Origin: Pseudoroseomonas cervicalis | GTDB taxonomy: Bacteria; Pseudomonadota; Alphaproteobacteria; Acetobacterales; Acetobacteraceae | DNA: 64,000 nt | Assembly: GCF_030818485.1 (NCBI RefSeq) | Contig: NZ_JAUTAJ010000004.1 | Span: forward strand, 2,459,001-2,523,000 | Reading direction: 5' to 3' | In this document: in pieces, positions 1 to 8,841 of the stretch | How the letters are laid out: the number at the start of each line of letters is the position of its first letter | Position numbering within the stretch: the first letter of the stretch is position 1 | Made by a program: the position numbers and the translations under genes | The notes under the pieces: generated by a model | Database searches by the model: none | The model's input: the letters and a program-made list of their open reading frames with translations, nothing else | What the model was told of the DNA's origin: nothing

Positions 1-393
1 GTCGAAGGTGGCGCGCACCAGGCGGGAGAAATCGGCGTAGCGCGCGTCATGCCAGCGCGAGAGATCCTCGAAGATCTCCTCGCTGTAGAAGCCGGCATGC
101 GGGTCGCCGGCCCAGGTGTCGACGCCGTAGCAGCGGGTGGGCAGGCCGAGATGGCGCACCGCCTGGCAGAAGGCGGCGTAGGAATTGCCCGAATGCACGC
201 CGAGCTCGACCAGCCGCTCCGGCCGCAGCCGCTGCACCAGCCAGAAGGCGAAGGGGATATGGGCGACCCAGGAATTCGGCCAGACCAGGCGTTCCGGGTG
301 CCACAGGCTGGGCTCCAGCCCCGGGGCGGTCATCCATTCCAGCCCGGAACTCTGCCGGCTCGCCTCGTCCATGGTCTCGTTTCCCTGATTCAT
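1..393 (-). CDS. Class I SAM-dependent methyltransferase, 3' part cut off by window edge
   Basis: Only the first 131 codons are inside the window; the frame is open to base 1. The protein contains VELGVHSGNSYAAFCQA at about residues 60-76, a SAM-binding motif I (E-x-G-x-x-x-G-x-S), followed by GVDTWAGDPHAG, which fits the acidic loop and the start of motif II in small methyltransferases often found beside glycosyltransferases. Two in-frame ATGs are possible, at 393 and 372. The ATG at 372 has AGGGA about 9 bases upstream, so it is equally plausible. The substrate cannot be told. No neighbour on this side is visible. Confidence 0.7.
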   Translation of the reverse strand, partial: MNQGNETMDEASRQSSGLEWMTAPGLEPSLWHPERLVWPNSWVAHIPFAFWLVQRLRPERLVELGVHSGNSYAAFCQAVRHLGLPTRCYGVDTWAGDPHAGFYSEEIFEDLSRWHDARYADFSRLVRATFD

Positions 394-798
394 CTCAATG
401 GCCTGGAAGGGAAGCGCTCTGGGAGACCATTCTCCGAAACGCCCCCGCGGCGCGGGACATAACAGAAGCCCAGGGCCAAGTCATTTCTGACCCGGCACGA
501 AACCCCGCTGCGGTGGAGAACAACGAAATCGCCGGCACGAAGGGCGGCGGAGGGCCTTATACACGCGCGAAAGCAGGCCAGGCTCTGGTCTAATTTTTTT
601 AATCCCCGCTTAGGAATTCGCGCGCGACAGACACCGGTACACTCCGTTGCCTATATCTGCCCCGGAGAGCTTGGCAAGCCGCTTTGTGCGGCCCGATCAC
701 GCAACCGGCATCCCGGCCGGGCGCCGACCCTCCCCCCCTTGGCCTGCCACGCGCGAAGGCCGAGCATGCCGGCGCCACAGGGACAGGGAGCCGGGCCG
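394..798. other. Intergenic region, about 400 bp, no gene seen
   Basis: This gap separates the divergent methyltransferase and creatininase-family genes, so it should hold both promoters. It is somewhat less GC-rich around 595-605, where a run of seven T follows a weak CCAG-GCT-CTGG stem. I see no convincing -35/-10 pair and no small ORF with a good ribosome-binding site. Confidence 0.4.
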
Positions 799-1629
799 AT
801 GCCACAGAATGCCGACCATCGCTGGGAGAGGCTGACCGCGCCGGAGCTGCGCGCGCTGGCCGCGCGCAACGCGCTGGTGCTGCTGCCGGTCGCCTCGCTG
901 GAGCAGCACGGGCCGCATCTGCCGGTCTGGACCGACAGCCTGATCGGCCATTCCGCCTGCCTGCGCGCCGCCGCCCTGGCCAGCGATGTGCCGTCGGTGG
1001 TGCTGCCGCCGATGTGGCTCGGCCTGTCCGAGCATCATCTGCCCTTCGGCGGCACCATCAGCCTCGACTACGACACGATGCACCGGGTGCTGCGCGGCGT
1101 CTGCCGCTCGCTGAAGGCGCAGGGCTTCGGCCGGCTGTTCCTGGTGAACAGCCATGGCGGCAATATCGACCCGCTGGCGGTGGCGGCGCGCGAGCTCTGC
1201 GCCGAATTCGCCATGCCGGTGGTGGCCGGCACCGTGTTCCGCCTGGACATGCCGGGCATCGCCGCGCTGCTCGACACCCAGCCGGGCGTGCAGCATGCCT
1301 GCGAGGCGGAGACCAGCCTGGTGATGCATCTGGCGCCCGAGCTGGTGCGGCGGGAGCAGATCGCCCATTCGCTCTCCGACCCCGCTTTGCCCACGCCGGA
1401 GGGGCTGCACCGCTTCTGGTCCTTCGCCGAGCGGGCGCCGGCCACCGGGGTGATCGGCGACCCGCGCGCCGCCACGGTGGAGAAGGGCGAGAAGCTGCTG
1501 GAGGTGATGGCCGCCTCGCTGGTGGCGGCGATGCGCGACCCGGTGGCCTGGCGCCGGCCGCATGCCGTCTGGCAGGGCGGCGCGGCGGAGCCCTGGGGCA
1601 ACACCCCGCCGCCGCCGGCGCAGGGCTGA
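799..1629 (+). CDS. Creatininase-family protein (creatinine amidohydrolase/MftE-like)
   Basis: A 276-residue cytosolic metal-dependent amidohydrolase of the creatininase family. The metal-binding signature LPVASLEQHGPHLPVWTD lies near residues 30-47 (E, H and D ligands) and LVNSHGGNIDPL near residue 115, with a further glutamate in ACEAETSLVMH. Length matches the family (about 240-280). The ATG at 799 is chosen because AGGGAG at 784-789 is well spaced; two upstream in-frame ATGs at 739 and 769 lack such a site. Family members hydrolyse creatinine or formamide-like amides or mature peptide cofactors. No mycofactocin or creatine genes are nearby, so the substrate is unknown. Confidence 0.8.
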   Translation: MPQNADHRWERLTAPELRALAARNALVLLPVASLEQHGPHLPVWTDSLIGHSACLRAAALASDVPSVVLPPMWLGLSEHHLPFGGTISLDYDTMHRVLRGVCRSLKAQGFGRLFLVNSHGGNIDPLAVAARELCAEFAMPVVAGTVFRLDMPGIAALLDTQPGVQHACEAETSLVMHLAPELVRREQIAHSLSDPALPTPEGLHRFWSFAERAPATGVIGDPRAATVEKGEKLLEVMAASLVAAMRDPVAWRRPHAVWQGGAAEPWGNTPPPPAQG

Positions 1630-1705
1630 AAGCGCGCCACCGCCACGCCGATAAGTTGAAAAATTCCTGGAGGGTCCGCGCCTAACCAGTTATAAACTTT
1701 TCGTG

Positions 1706-3367
1706 ATGCCACTTCCGGGGTCGAAGGACATGGCTCTGCCGCGCGTGCTGCCCCTGCTGCTGCCCAGCCTGCTGTTGCCCAGCCTGCTGGCGCTGGCCCT
1801 GCCCGCCGCCGGCGCCGCCCTGCCGGCGCCGGAGCATGATCCGGCCGGCGAGACCGCCCTGGCCGGCCCGCCCCTGGCGGAGGCAGTGATCCTGCCCGTC
1901 CTGGAGCGGGCCGCGGAGGCGCTGGCCGAGGCCGCGCCGGGCAAGGGCAAGCCGGTGGAGTCGGGCGGGCCGGGCCTCGCCACCGCCCTTGCCTCGATGG
2001 TCACGCCCGCGGCCGCCACCGCGCCCCTGCCCGCCCCAGCCCCGGCCCCGGCCCCGGCGCTGCCTGCCGCGGCGCGCCCTGACCCGGCGCCCCCTGCCCT
2101 GCCGGCCCCGGCCCCTGCTGCCGAGATCGCCGCCGGCCCGCCCTCCGGCCTGGCCGGCCCCGCCCTGCCGGATCCGACAGCGCCGCCCTGGCATCCCTCC
2201 CGCCTGGCGCTGACCGCGGCCATGGCGCTGTCGCTCAGCACCATCCTGGCCCTCGCCCTGGCCCGCTGGACCCGGCAGGGCCGCGCCGCGCAGCAGCGCC
2301 TGGCCCGCGCCCTGGCCGAGCGCGAGGCCGAGCGCCGCCTGACCGACATCGCCGCCAACCTGCCCGGCGCGCTCTACCGGCTGGTGCGCAGCCCCTGCGG
2401 CCGGCTCAGCTGCACCTATATCAGCGAGGGCATCAACACCCTGCTGGGCGAGCCCAGCGGCAGCTCCGCCCGGCATTCCCTGCTGCGCGCCCTGACGCCC
2501 GAGACCCGCGCCCGCGCCGAGGCGGCGCTGCTGCACTCCGCCACCACCCTGACGCCGCTGGCGCTGGAGGGCGATGTGCGGACCGCCGATGGCCGCCGCC
2601 TCTGGCTGCGCAGCATGGCCAGCGTGCACCCGCTGCCGGATGGCTCGGTGGTGTGGGATGGCGTGCTGCTGGACAGCACCGAGCACCGCCTGGCCGAGGA
2701 GCGCGCCGCCCTGCTGGCGCGCGAGGTCGACCACCGCGCCAAGAACATCATGGCCGTGGTGCGCTCCCTGCTGCTGCTGACGCCGCGCGACGTGCCGCCG
2801 GCGCAGTTCGTCGCCAATCTGGATGGCCGGCTCTGCGCCATGGCCCGGGCCCACGACCTGCTGGCCGGCGGCGGCTGGGCCGGGGCGGAGCTGGCCGCCG
2901 TGGTGCGGCGCGAGCTGGCCACCTATGACGCCGTCGAGAGCGGGCCGCGCCTGGTCTGGCAGGGGCCGCCGGTGAAGCTGGCCACCGGCAGCGTGCAGCC
3001 GGTCGAGATGATCCTGCACGAGCTGTCGACCAACGCCGCCAAGCATGGCGCCCTGTCGCGCAGCGGCGGCGTGGTGGAGCTGCGCTGGGCCGCCGCGCCG
3101 CAGGGCGGGCTGACGCTGGACTGGCGCGAGAGCGGTGGCCCCGCCATCAGCGGCGAGCCCGGTCGGCACGGCTTCGGCTTCCGCCTGATCCACACCCTGG
3201 CGCGGCACCAGCTGGGCGGCGGCGCCACCTTCCTGTGGTCGGAGGAAGGGCTGCAATGCCGCATCCGCCTGGGCCCGGCCAGCGTCGCCGCGATCGAGGC
3301 GATGGCCGAGGCGCCCTGCGACACGCCGCTCGACATCCCCGAGCCCCCGGCGCGCCAGGCGGTCTGA
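1706..3367 (+). CDS. HWE/HisKA_2-type sensor histidine kinase
   Basis: A membrane sensor kinase of about 553 residues. It begins with a hydrophobic signal-like segment rich in Leu, followed by a long Ala/Pro-rich presumably periplasmic stretch (residues 30-165), a transmembrane helix (ALTAAMALSLSTILALAL, about 170-187), a PAS-like region (about 210-330) and a kinase core. VDHRAKNIMAVVRSLL contains the phospho-acceptor His of the HisKA_2/HWE type, and LHELSTNAAKHGALS is the N-box of the matching ATPase. Such kinases usually feed PhyR- or CheY-like receivers. No response regulator is adjacent. GTG at 1703 or ATG at 1730 are alternative starts; none has a strong ribosome-binding site. Confidence 0.85.
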   Translation: MPLPGSKDMALPRVLPLLLPSLLLPSLLALALPAAGAALPAPEHDPAGETALAGPPLAEAVILPVLERAAEALAEAAPGKGKPVESGGPGLATALASMVTPAAATAPLPAPAPAPAPALPAAARPDPAPPALPAPAPAAEIAAGPPSGLAGPALPDPTAPPWHPSRLALTAAMALSLSTILALALARWTRQGRAAQQRLARALAEREAERRLTDIAANLPGALYRLVRSPCGRLSCTYISEGINTLLGEPSGSSARHSLLRALTPETRARAEAALLHSATTLTPLALEGDVRTADGRRLWLRSMASVHPLPDGSVVWDGVLLDSTEHRLAEERAALLAREVDHRAKNIMAVVRSLLLLTPRDVPPAQFVANLDGRLCAMARAHDLLAGGGWAGAELAAVVRRELATYDAVESGPRLVWQGPPVKLATGSVQPVEMILHELSTNAAKHGALSRSGGVVELRWAAAPQGGLTLDWRESGGPAISGEPGRHGFGFRLIHTLARHQLGGGATFLWSEEGLQCRIRLGPASVAAIEAMAEAPCDTPLDIPEPPARQAV

Positions 3368-3401
3368 GCGCCGCGCGGCGGGGCCGGGCGCCGGGGGGCC
3401 C

Positions 3402-3863
3402 TCAGCCCTCGGCCGTGGAGAACTTCTTCTCCCAGCCGCGCCCGCCCTGCTGCCAATAGGTCAGCACATGGCCCGCCCCCTTGGCGGCCGACCAGCGGCG
3501 CCGGGCGGCGGCCACCGCCGCCTCGTCCTGCCCGTCGAACAGGTCGAAGACGCGTTCGAAATCGCCCGGCTGCGCGCTCTCCGCCCCATCCACCAGGAAC
3601 AGGTAGCGCGCGCCATTCGGCGCCTCGTCCTGCAGCGTCAGCCAGATCGGCTGCAGCTCCGCCTGGCCGGTGGCGGCGGAGCCATGCGGCAACCAGTCCG
3701 GGTCCTGGCAGAGCCAGAGCGAGGCATCCAGGCTGGCCAGCCGCGCCGGGTCGCCGAGCTTCACCACCGCCCGCCCGCCAAGCGCCAGCACCCGCCCCAG
3801 CAGCTTCGGCAGGGCGGCCTCCAGCGGCGTGCGCGTCAGGTGGTAGAAGCCGATCTCGCTCAT
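3402..3863 (-). CDS. holC: DNA polymerase III subunit chi
   Basis: A 153-residue protein matching the chi subunit of the polymerase III clamp-loader complex, which links the replisome to single-strand binding protein. It starts MSEIGFYHLTRTPLEAALP, has the central WLPHG and the typical FLVDGAE and RVFDLFDG strings, and ends in the WxxK-like tail GRGWEKKFS. Length is normal for the family. The start at 3863 is preceded by GGGGACC. It lies 88 bp downstream of an M17 aminopeptidase, the usual pepA-holC arrangement of alpha- and betaproteobacteria. Confidence 0.92.
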   Translation of the reverse strand: MSEIGFYHLTRTPLEAALPKLLGRVLALGGRAVVKLGDPARLASLDASLWLCQDPDWLPHGSAATGQAELQPIWLTLQDEAPNGARYLFLVDGAESAQPGDFERVFDLFDGQDEAAVAAARRRWSAAKGAGHVLTYWQQGGRGWEKKFSTAEG

Positions 3864-3951
3864 CAACAGGTCCCGGGGCGGGCGCCGGGCGCGGCGCCAC
3901 CAGGCAGGGCGATACCAGAGATGCCCCGCCGGCCGGAAGGGCGGCCCCGCC

Positions 3952-5271
3952 TCACAGCCGGTGCGGGTCCTCGAAGCGGCAGGCCACCAGCCGGTCCAGC
4001 AGCCGCACGCCATAGCCGGTCGCCCCCGGCCGCCCCTCGCCCTGCGGCCGCGTGGCCAGCCCGGCCATGTCCAGATGCGCCCAGGGCATGGCGGGGGCGG
4101 GCGGCAGCGCCTCCTCCAGCGCCGCCTGCAGGAAGGCCGCCGCGTGGCAGGCATCCGGCTGGCCGCGCCCGCTGGCGCATTGCTTCAGATCGGCGATCTC
4201 GCTGGCCAGATCCGCGCGATGCGCTTGCGTCACCGGCAGCGGCCAGGCGGGCTCCCCCACCGCCGCCCCGGACGCCGCCACGGCGGCCAGCAGCGGCGGG
4301 TCATTGCCGAACAGCGCGGCGCGATGGTGGCCGAGCGCCGTCACCGCCGCCCCGGTCAGCGTCGCCAGATCGACCAGCGCCGCCGGGCGGAAGGCCAGCC
4401 GCGCATAATGCAGCGCATCGGCCAGCAGCAGCCGCCCTTCGGCATCGGTGTCCACCACCTCGACACTGCGGCCGGAGAGCAGGGTCAGCACATCGCCCGG
4501 GCGGTAGGCCTCGGCACCGATCGCATTCTCGGCCAGCGGCAGCACCGCCGCCGCGGGGGCCGGGCTGTCGCGCAGCGCCAGCGCCAGCATCGCCCCGGCG
4601 CAGGCGGCCGCACCCGCCATGTCGGCGCGCATCGCCGCCATGCCCTCGGCCGGCTTCACGCACAGCCCGCCCGTGTCGAAGGTCACCCCCTTGCCCACGA
4701 ACACCACCGGCGGCGCCGCGATCCGCCCGGCCCAGCGCAGCACCACCAGCCGCGGCGGGTGGGCCGAGCCCTGCCCCACCGCCAGCAGCCCGCCGAAACC
4801 CGCCGCCCGCAGCGCGCGACGGCCCAGCACCTGCACGGCGATGCCATGCTCGCGCAGCCGCTTCAGCCGCTTCGCCATGGCTTTCGGCGTCAGCGCATTG
4901 CCCGGCGCCTCGACCAGCGCGCGCGCGAAGGCCACGCCCTGCAGCACCGCCCAGGCGCGGTCCCAGAGCGGCACCAGCGCCGTTGCCTGCTCATGCCAGA
5001 GGTCGAGCCGGACCGTCAGCGGCAGCCGCATCGCCAGGCCGGTGGCCAGCGCCACCGCATCGGCAGGGGGCAGCGCGCTGGCCTCGACCACCAGCGCATC
5101 CACCGACTCGGGCAGGGCATCGGCGGCGGCGCGGCCCGCCGCCTCCCAATCCGGGCCGGGGACCAGCAGGGCGTTGCCGTCGCGGCGCAGCGCGCCCTCG
5201 GACACCGGGCGGACACGGAACCGCGCCGCAGCCTTGCGGCCAAGGCGGTCGCGCAGGCGCAAGCGCATCAT
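3952..5271 (-). CDS. M17 leucyl aminopeptidase family protein, second copy
   Basis: A 439-residue metallo-aminopeptidase, shorter than classic PepA. The catalytic half is intact: GKGVTFDTGG supplies the metal-binding Lys and Asp, RADMAGA the next Asp, and VDTDAEGRLLLADAL the Asp, Glu and catalytic Arg. The N-terminal domain is abbreviated and very Ala-rich. It lies directly downstream of the larger paralogue at 5369-6844 in the same direction, with a palindromic repeat element between. Two consecutive ATG codons open the frame. Expected role is removal of N-terminal residues from peptides in the cytosol. In many alphaproteobacteria this shorter M17 type occurs alongside PepA. Confidence 0.88.
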   Translation of the reverse strand: MMRLRLRDRLGRKAAARFRVRPVSEGALRRDGNALLVPGPDWEAAGRAAADALPESVDALVVEASALPPADAVALATGLAMRLPLTVRLDLWHEQATALVPLWDRAWAVLQGVAFARALVEAPGNALTPKAMAKRLKRLREHGIAVQVLGRRALRAAGFGGLLAVGQGSAHPPRLVVLRWAGRIAAPPVVFVGKGVTFDTGGLCVKPAEGMAAMRADMAGAAACAGAMLALALRDSPAPAAAVLPLAENAIGAEAYRPGDVLTLLSGRSVEVVDTDAEGRLLLADALHYARLAFRPAALVDLATLTGAAVTALGHHRAALFGNDPPLLAAVAASGAAVGEPAWPLPVTQAHRADLASEIADLKQCASGRGQPDACHAAAFLQAALEEALPPAPAMPWAHLDMAGLATRPQGEGRPGATGYGVRLLDRLVACRFEDPHRL

Positions 5272-5284
5272 GACACAGCGTGGC

Positions 5285-5354
5285 CAGGGGGCGCTGCCCC
5301 CCAGACCGCCTTTGGGACCCCCGCCGGGGAGGCAGGGCCTCCCCGGACCCCGCC
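5285..5354 (+). repeat. Dispersed palindromic element, copy A (double hairpin)
   Basis: Two hairpins: GGGGGC/GCCCCC at 5287-5301 and GGGGAGG/CCTCCCC at 5326-5344, then the shared tail GGACCCCGCC. It sits between the two M17 aminopeptidase genes. Related copies lie near 21937, 30398, 35831 and 43489. Confidence 0.7.
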
Positions 5355-5368
5355 ATCAGAAAAAACCA

Positions 5369-6844
5369 TCACCCCTCGTAGTGGTCGGCCACCAGGCGGT
5401 CGAGCAGCCGCACGCCGAAGGCGGTCGCACCCTTCGGCACCGTCGCGCTGTCCTTGCTCGCCCAGGCCGTGCCCGCGATGTCCAGATGCGCCCAGGGCAC
5501 ATGCCCCTCCTTGGTGTCGACGAAACGCTGCAGGAACTGCGCCGCGGTGATCGAGCCGCCCGGCCGCCCGCCGACATTCTTCATGTCGGCGATGTCGGAC
5601 TTGATCTGCTTGTCATAGGCCTCGCCCAGCGGCATCCGCCACAGCTTCTCGCCCACCGCCTCGCCCGAGGCCGCGAGCTGCTGCGCCAGCGAATCGTCAT
5701 TGGCGAACATGCCGGCATGCTCATGCCCCAGCGCGATGATGATGGCCCCCGTCAGCGTCGCCAGGTCGACCATGAAGCGCGGCTTGTAGCGCTCCCGCGC
5801 ATACCAGAGCACATCGGCCAGCACGAGCCGGCCTTCCGCGTCGGTGTTGATCACCTCCACCGTCTGGCCGGAATAGGTGGTGACGACGTCGCCCGGGCGC
5901 TGCGCGGTGCCGGAGGGCATGTTCTCCACCAGCCCGACCAGCCCGACGACATTGGCCCTGGCGCGGCGGCCGGCCAGCGCGGCCATCAGCCCGATCACCG
6001 TGCCGGCGCCGGCCATGTCCCACTTCATGTCCTCCATGCCGCCGGCCGGCTTGATCGAGATGCCGCCGGTGTCGAAGGTCACGCCCTTGCCGATGAAGGC
6101 GACCGGCGCCTCGCCCTCGGCGCCGCCATTCCAGCGCATCACCACCATGCGCGGCTCCTGCGCGCTGCCCATGGCGACGCCCAGCAGCGCCCCGAAGCCG
6201 AGCTTGCGCATTTCCTTCGGCCCCAGGATCTCGACCGCGATGCCAAGCTTCTCCAGCGCCCGGCAGCGATCCGCCATCTCGGGCGGGTTCAGGATATTGG
6301 CCGGCTCGCTCACCAGGTCGCGCGAGAGGAACACGCCATCGGCGATGGCCGAGAGCTTCTGCCAGGCGCCGCGTGCCGCCTCCGGCGACGACGTCGCCAG
6401 GCTGAGGCGCACCAGCTTCGGCTTGTCCTCGGCCGATTCGCGGGTGCGGTAGCGGTCGAAGCGGTAGCTGCGCAGCCGCAGCCCGAAGGCCAGCGCCGCC
6501 GCCGCCTCCGGCGCCAGCGCCGCGGTGTCGATCACCGCCTCGGGCTCGGCGGCGATCAGCGGCCAGGCATTGCCACCGGCCGCCTCCGCCGCGCGGGCAT
6601 CGACATCCCCGCTGCCGAGGCCGATCGCCACCACCCGCGACAGATGCCCGCCCGGCGCCCAGAGGGTGCAGCTCTGCCCCTTCTTGCCCTTGAAGCCCGC
6701 CGCCTCCAGCCCGCGGGCGATGGCGCCGTGGCAGGCGGCATCGGCCTCGGCGGCGAGACCCGCCAGGGAGAAGCCTTCGGCCAGCGGCAGCACCAGGGCG
6801 CCCGATTTGGGGAGGGTGGCTTTGACGAACAGGAAATCGGTCAT
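5369..6844 (-). CDS. pepA: Leucyl aminopeptidase PepA
   Basis: A 491-residue M17 leucyl aminopeptidase of normal length. It contains FIGKGVTFDTGGISIKP (metal ligands Lys and Asp), MKWDMAGAGT and INTDAEGRLVLADVL, the full PepA active-site set. PepA is a cytosolic hexameric two-metal exopeptidase that in enterobacteria also binds DNA. The start ATG at 6844 gives the typical short strand MTDFLFVKATLPK. The 245-bp region upstream holds a duplicated hairpin repeat and separates it from divergent cysQ. Confidence 0.93.
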   Translation of the reverse strand: MTDFLFVKATLPKSGALVLPLAEGFSLAGLAAEADAACHGAIARGLEAAGFKGKKGQSCTLWAPGGHLSRVVAIGLGSGDVDARAAEAAGGNAWPLIAAEPEAVIDTAALAPEAAAALAFGLRLRSYRFDRYRTRESAEDKPKLVRLSLATSSPEAARGAWQKLSAIADGVFLSRDLVSEPANILNPPEMADRCRALEKLGIAVEILGPKEMRKLGFGALLGVAMGSAQEPRMVVMRWNGGAEGEAPVAFIGKGVTFDTGGISIKPAGGMEDMKWDMAGAGTVIGLMAALAGRRARANVVGLVGLVENMPSGTAQRPGDVVTTYSGQTVEVINTDAEGRLVLADVLWYARERYKPRFMVDLATLTGAIIIALGHEHAGMFANDDSLAQQLAASGEAVGEKLWRMPLGEAYDKQIKSDIADMKNVGGRPGGSITAAQFLQRFVDTKEGHVPWAHLDIAGTAWASKDSATVPKGATAFGVRLLDRLVADHYEG

Positions 6845-6934
6845 GGCGTGTCCCGTGCTGATGCGGCCTTGGCCCCCAGCCTGTCACGGCGGCCGCAGGT
6901 TGCAAGGCCCCGGCCCGGAACAGGGTGGGCACTG

Positions 6935-7070
6935 TGCGGCGGCCGTGAAGCCTGGCCGGGCGCCAGCGGCGTCCCGGCAATGAAAGAAAACCGGCTCTGC
7001 AGGTTGGTGCGACACGGTGCGGCCTTGAAGCCTGGCCGAGCGCCAACGGCGCTCGGCACAGAAAGAAATA
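6935..7070. repeat. 80-bp direct repeat, two hairpin-bearing units
   Basis: Two diverged copies with a pitch of 80 bp, starting at 6941 and 7021. Both read GGCC-x-TGAAGCCTGGCC, then a hairpin, then an AGAAAGAAA-like end. The hairpin is GCCGGGCGCC-AGC-GGCGTCCCGGC in the first and a perfect GCCGAGCGCC-AAC-GGCGCTCGGC in the second. The changed stem base is compensated, which points to selection for the fold. It fills the space between divergent pepA and cysQ. Confidence 0.7.
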
Positions 7071-7088
7071 TGGTAAGGGAGCGGGGAA

Positions 7089-7850
7089 ATGACCGATCCC
7101 GAGCTTCTTGCCCTCGCCGCGCGGCTGGCCCGCAGTGCCGCCGCCGCCATCCTGACCGTCCGCCAGGCCGGCTTCGCCGTCGAGCGCAAGGAGGATTACA
7201 GCCCGGTCACCGCGGCCGACCGCCTGGCCGAGGCGGTGATCACCGAGGGGCTGCGGCAATTCGCCCCCGACATCCCGGTGGTGGCGGAGGAGGCGGTCTC
7301 GGATGGCGCGCAGCTTTCCGCCGCGCCGCGCTACTGGCTGGTGGACCCGCTGGACGGCACCCGCGAATTCGCCGCCGGAAGGGACGAGTTCACGGTCAAT
7401 ATCGGGCTGGTCGAGAACGGCGTGCCGAAGCTCGGCGCCGTCGCTTTGCCGGCGACGGGCGAGCTGTTCACCGGCATCGTCGGTGTCGGCGCCTGGAAGG
7501 AGGATGCCACCGGGCATCGCCGCATCCAGGCGCGGCCGGTGCCGGAGGAGGGCCTCGTGGTCATGGCCAGCCGCCACTACAAGGACGACCCGAAGCTGCC
7601 GGCCTTCCTGGAGGGGCGGAAGGTGCAGCGCATCGTGCAGATCGGCTCGGCGGTGAAGTTCTGCCGGCTGGCGGAGGGGGTGGCGGATCTCTATCCGCGC
7701 TTCGGCCGCACCATGGAATGGGACACGGCGGCGCCGGAGGCGGTGCTGGTGGCGGCCGGCGGGCGCATCGCCCGCTTCGACGGCACGCCGCTCGGCTATG
7801 GCAAGCCGGGCTGGGAGAATCCGCCCTTCCTCTGCCAGGGCGCCGCATGA
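7089..7850 (+). CDS. cysQ: 3'(2'),5'-bisphosphate nucleotidase CysQ
   Basis: A 253-residue member of the inositol monophosphatase-like superfamily. CysQ removes the 3'-phosphate of PAP (and PAPS), recycling the by-product of sulfate assimilation. Metal-binding motifs are visible: VVAEEAVSDG near residue 60, WLVDPLDGTREF near residue 85 (the D-P-L-D-G-T loop) and WDTAAPEAVL near residue 215. EDYSPVTAADRLAE is the usual N-terminal stretch. The ATG at 7089 follows a purine-rich site. Its stop overlaps the next start (ATGA), so it is translationally coupled to the Sua5-type gene. Confidence 0.93.
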   Translation: MTDPELLALAARLARSAAAAILTVRQAGFAVERKEDYSPVTAADRLAEAVITEGLRQFAPDIPVVAEEAVSDGAQLSAAPRYWLVDPLDGTREFAAGRDEFTVNIGLVENGVPKLGAVALPATGELFTGIVGVGAWKEDATGHRRIQARPVPEEGLVVMASRHYKDDPKLPAFLEGRKVQRIVQIGSAVKFCRLAEGVADLYPRFGRTMEWDTAAPEAVLVAAGGRIARFDGTPLGYGKPGWENPPFLCQGAA

Positions 7851-8827
7851 GGGCTGAGACGACCGCGACCCTGCCGCCGGAGGCGGTGGAGCAGGCGGCG
7901 GCCCTGCTGCGCGCGGGTCGGCTGGTCGCCTTCCCGACCGAGACGGTCTATGGCCTCGGCGCCGATGCGCGCGACGATGCGGCGGTGGCGGCGATCTATG
8001 CCGCCAAGGGCCGGCCGCGCTTCAACCCGCTGATCAGCCATTTCCCGGAAGCCGGGGCCGCCTTCGCCGAGGTGCTGGCCGATGACCGCGCCCGCGCCCT
8101 GGCCGCCCGCTTCTGGCCGGGGCCGCTGACCCTGGTGCTGCCGCGCGCGCCGGGCAGCCGGATTTCCGAGCTGGCGGCGGCCGGGCTGCCCAGCCTGGCG
8201 GTGCGGGTGCCGGCGCACCCGCTGGCGCAGGCGCTGCTGCGCGCCGCCGGGGTGCCGGTGGTGGCGCCCTCCGCCAACCGCTCCGGCGCCGTCTCCCCCA
8301 CCAGTGCCGCGCATGTGCTCGACGGGCTGTCGGGCCGCATCGCCGCGGTGCTGGATGGCGGGCCCTGCGCGGTGGGGGTCGAGAGCACGGTGCTGGACCT
8401 GACCGGCGCCGCCCCCCTGCTGCTGCGCCCGGGCGGCGTGCCGGAGGCGGCGCTGCGGGAGATGCTCGGCCCGATCGGCCGCCCGGACCCGGCGCTGGCC
8501 GAGGATGCGGCGCGCCCGGCGCCGGGCATGCTGGCCTCGCATTACGCCCCCGCCCTGCCGGTGCGGCTGGAGGCCGAGAGCGTCTCGCCACGGGAGGCGC
8601 TGCTGGCCTTCGGCCCGGCGCTGCCGGGCGCGGGGGCGGTGTGGCAGCTCAGCGAATCGGGCGACACGGTGGAGGCGGCGGCGCGGCTCTTCGCCGGGCT
8701 GCGCTGGCTGGATGCCGAGGGGCAGCGCCTGGGCCTGACCGGCATCGCGGCGATGCCGGTCCCGGAGGCGGGGCTGGGTGCCGCGATCCGCGACCGGCTG
8801 GCCCGCGCCGCCGCGCCGCGCGGCTGA
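7847..8827 (+). CDS. tsaC: L-threonylcarbamoyladenylate synthase, Sua5 type
   Basis: A 326-residue protein that makes threonylcarbamoyl-AMP from Thr, bicarbonate and ATP, the first step of the universal t6A37 tRNA modification. The N-terminal YrdC domain (residues 10-200) shows GRLVAFPTETVYGLGADA, the KGRPRFNPL strand and the APSANRSGAVSPTSA loop. A C-terminal Sua5 domain follows (about 215-326), with the HYAPALPVRL linker sequence. The start overlaps the cysQ stop by four bases. tsaB, of the same pathway, is at 42178-42852. Confidence 0.93.
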   Translation: MRAETTATLPPEAVEQAAALLRAGRLVAFPTETVYGLGADARDDAAVAAIYAAKGRPRFNPLISHFPEAGAAFAEVLADDRARALAARFWPGPLTLVLPRAPGSRISELAAAGLPSLAVRVPAHPLAQALLRAAGVPVVAPSANRSGAVSPTSAAHVLDGLSGRIAAVLDGGPCAVGVESTVLDLTGAAPLLLRPGGVPEAALREMLGPIGRPDPALAEDAARPAPGMLASHYAPALPVRLEAESVSPREALLAFGPALPGAGAVWQLSESGDTVEAAARLFAGLRWLDAEGQRLGLTGIAAMPVPEAGLGAAIRDRLARAAAPRG

Positions 8828-8841
8828 GGCGCGGCCCGGCC

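Noticed and set aside
4619..8827. A very long plus-strand open frame (about 1400 codons) across the aminopeptidase genes
   Set aside because: Only its last part, after 7847, is the Sua5-type gene. The rest is antisense to pepA, Arg/Ala/His-rich, and arises from high GC at third positions.
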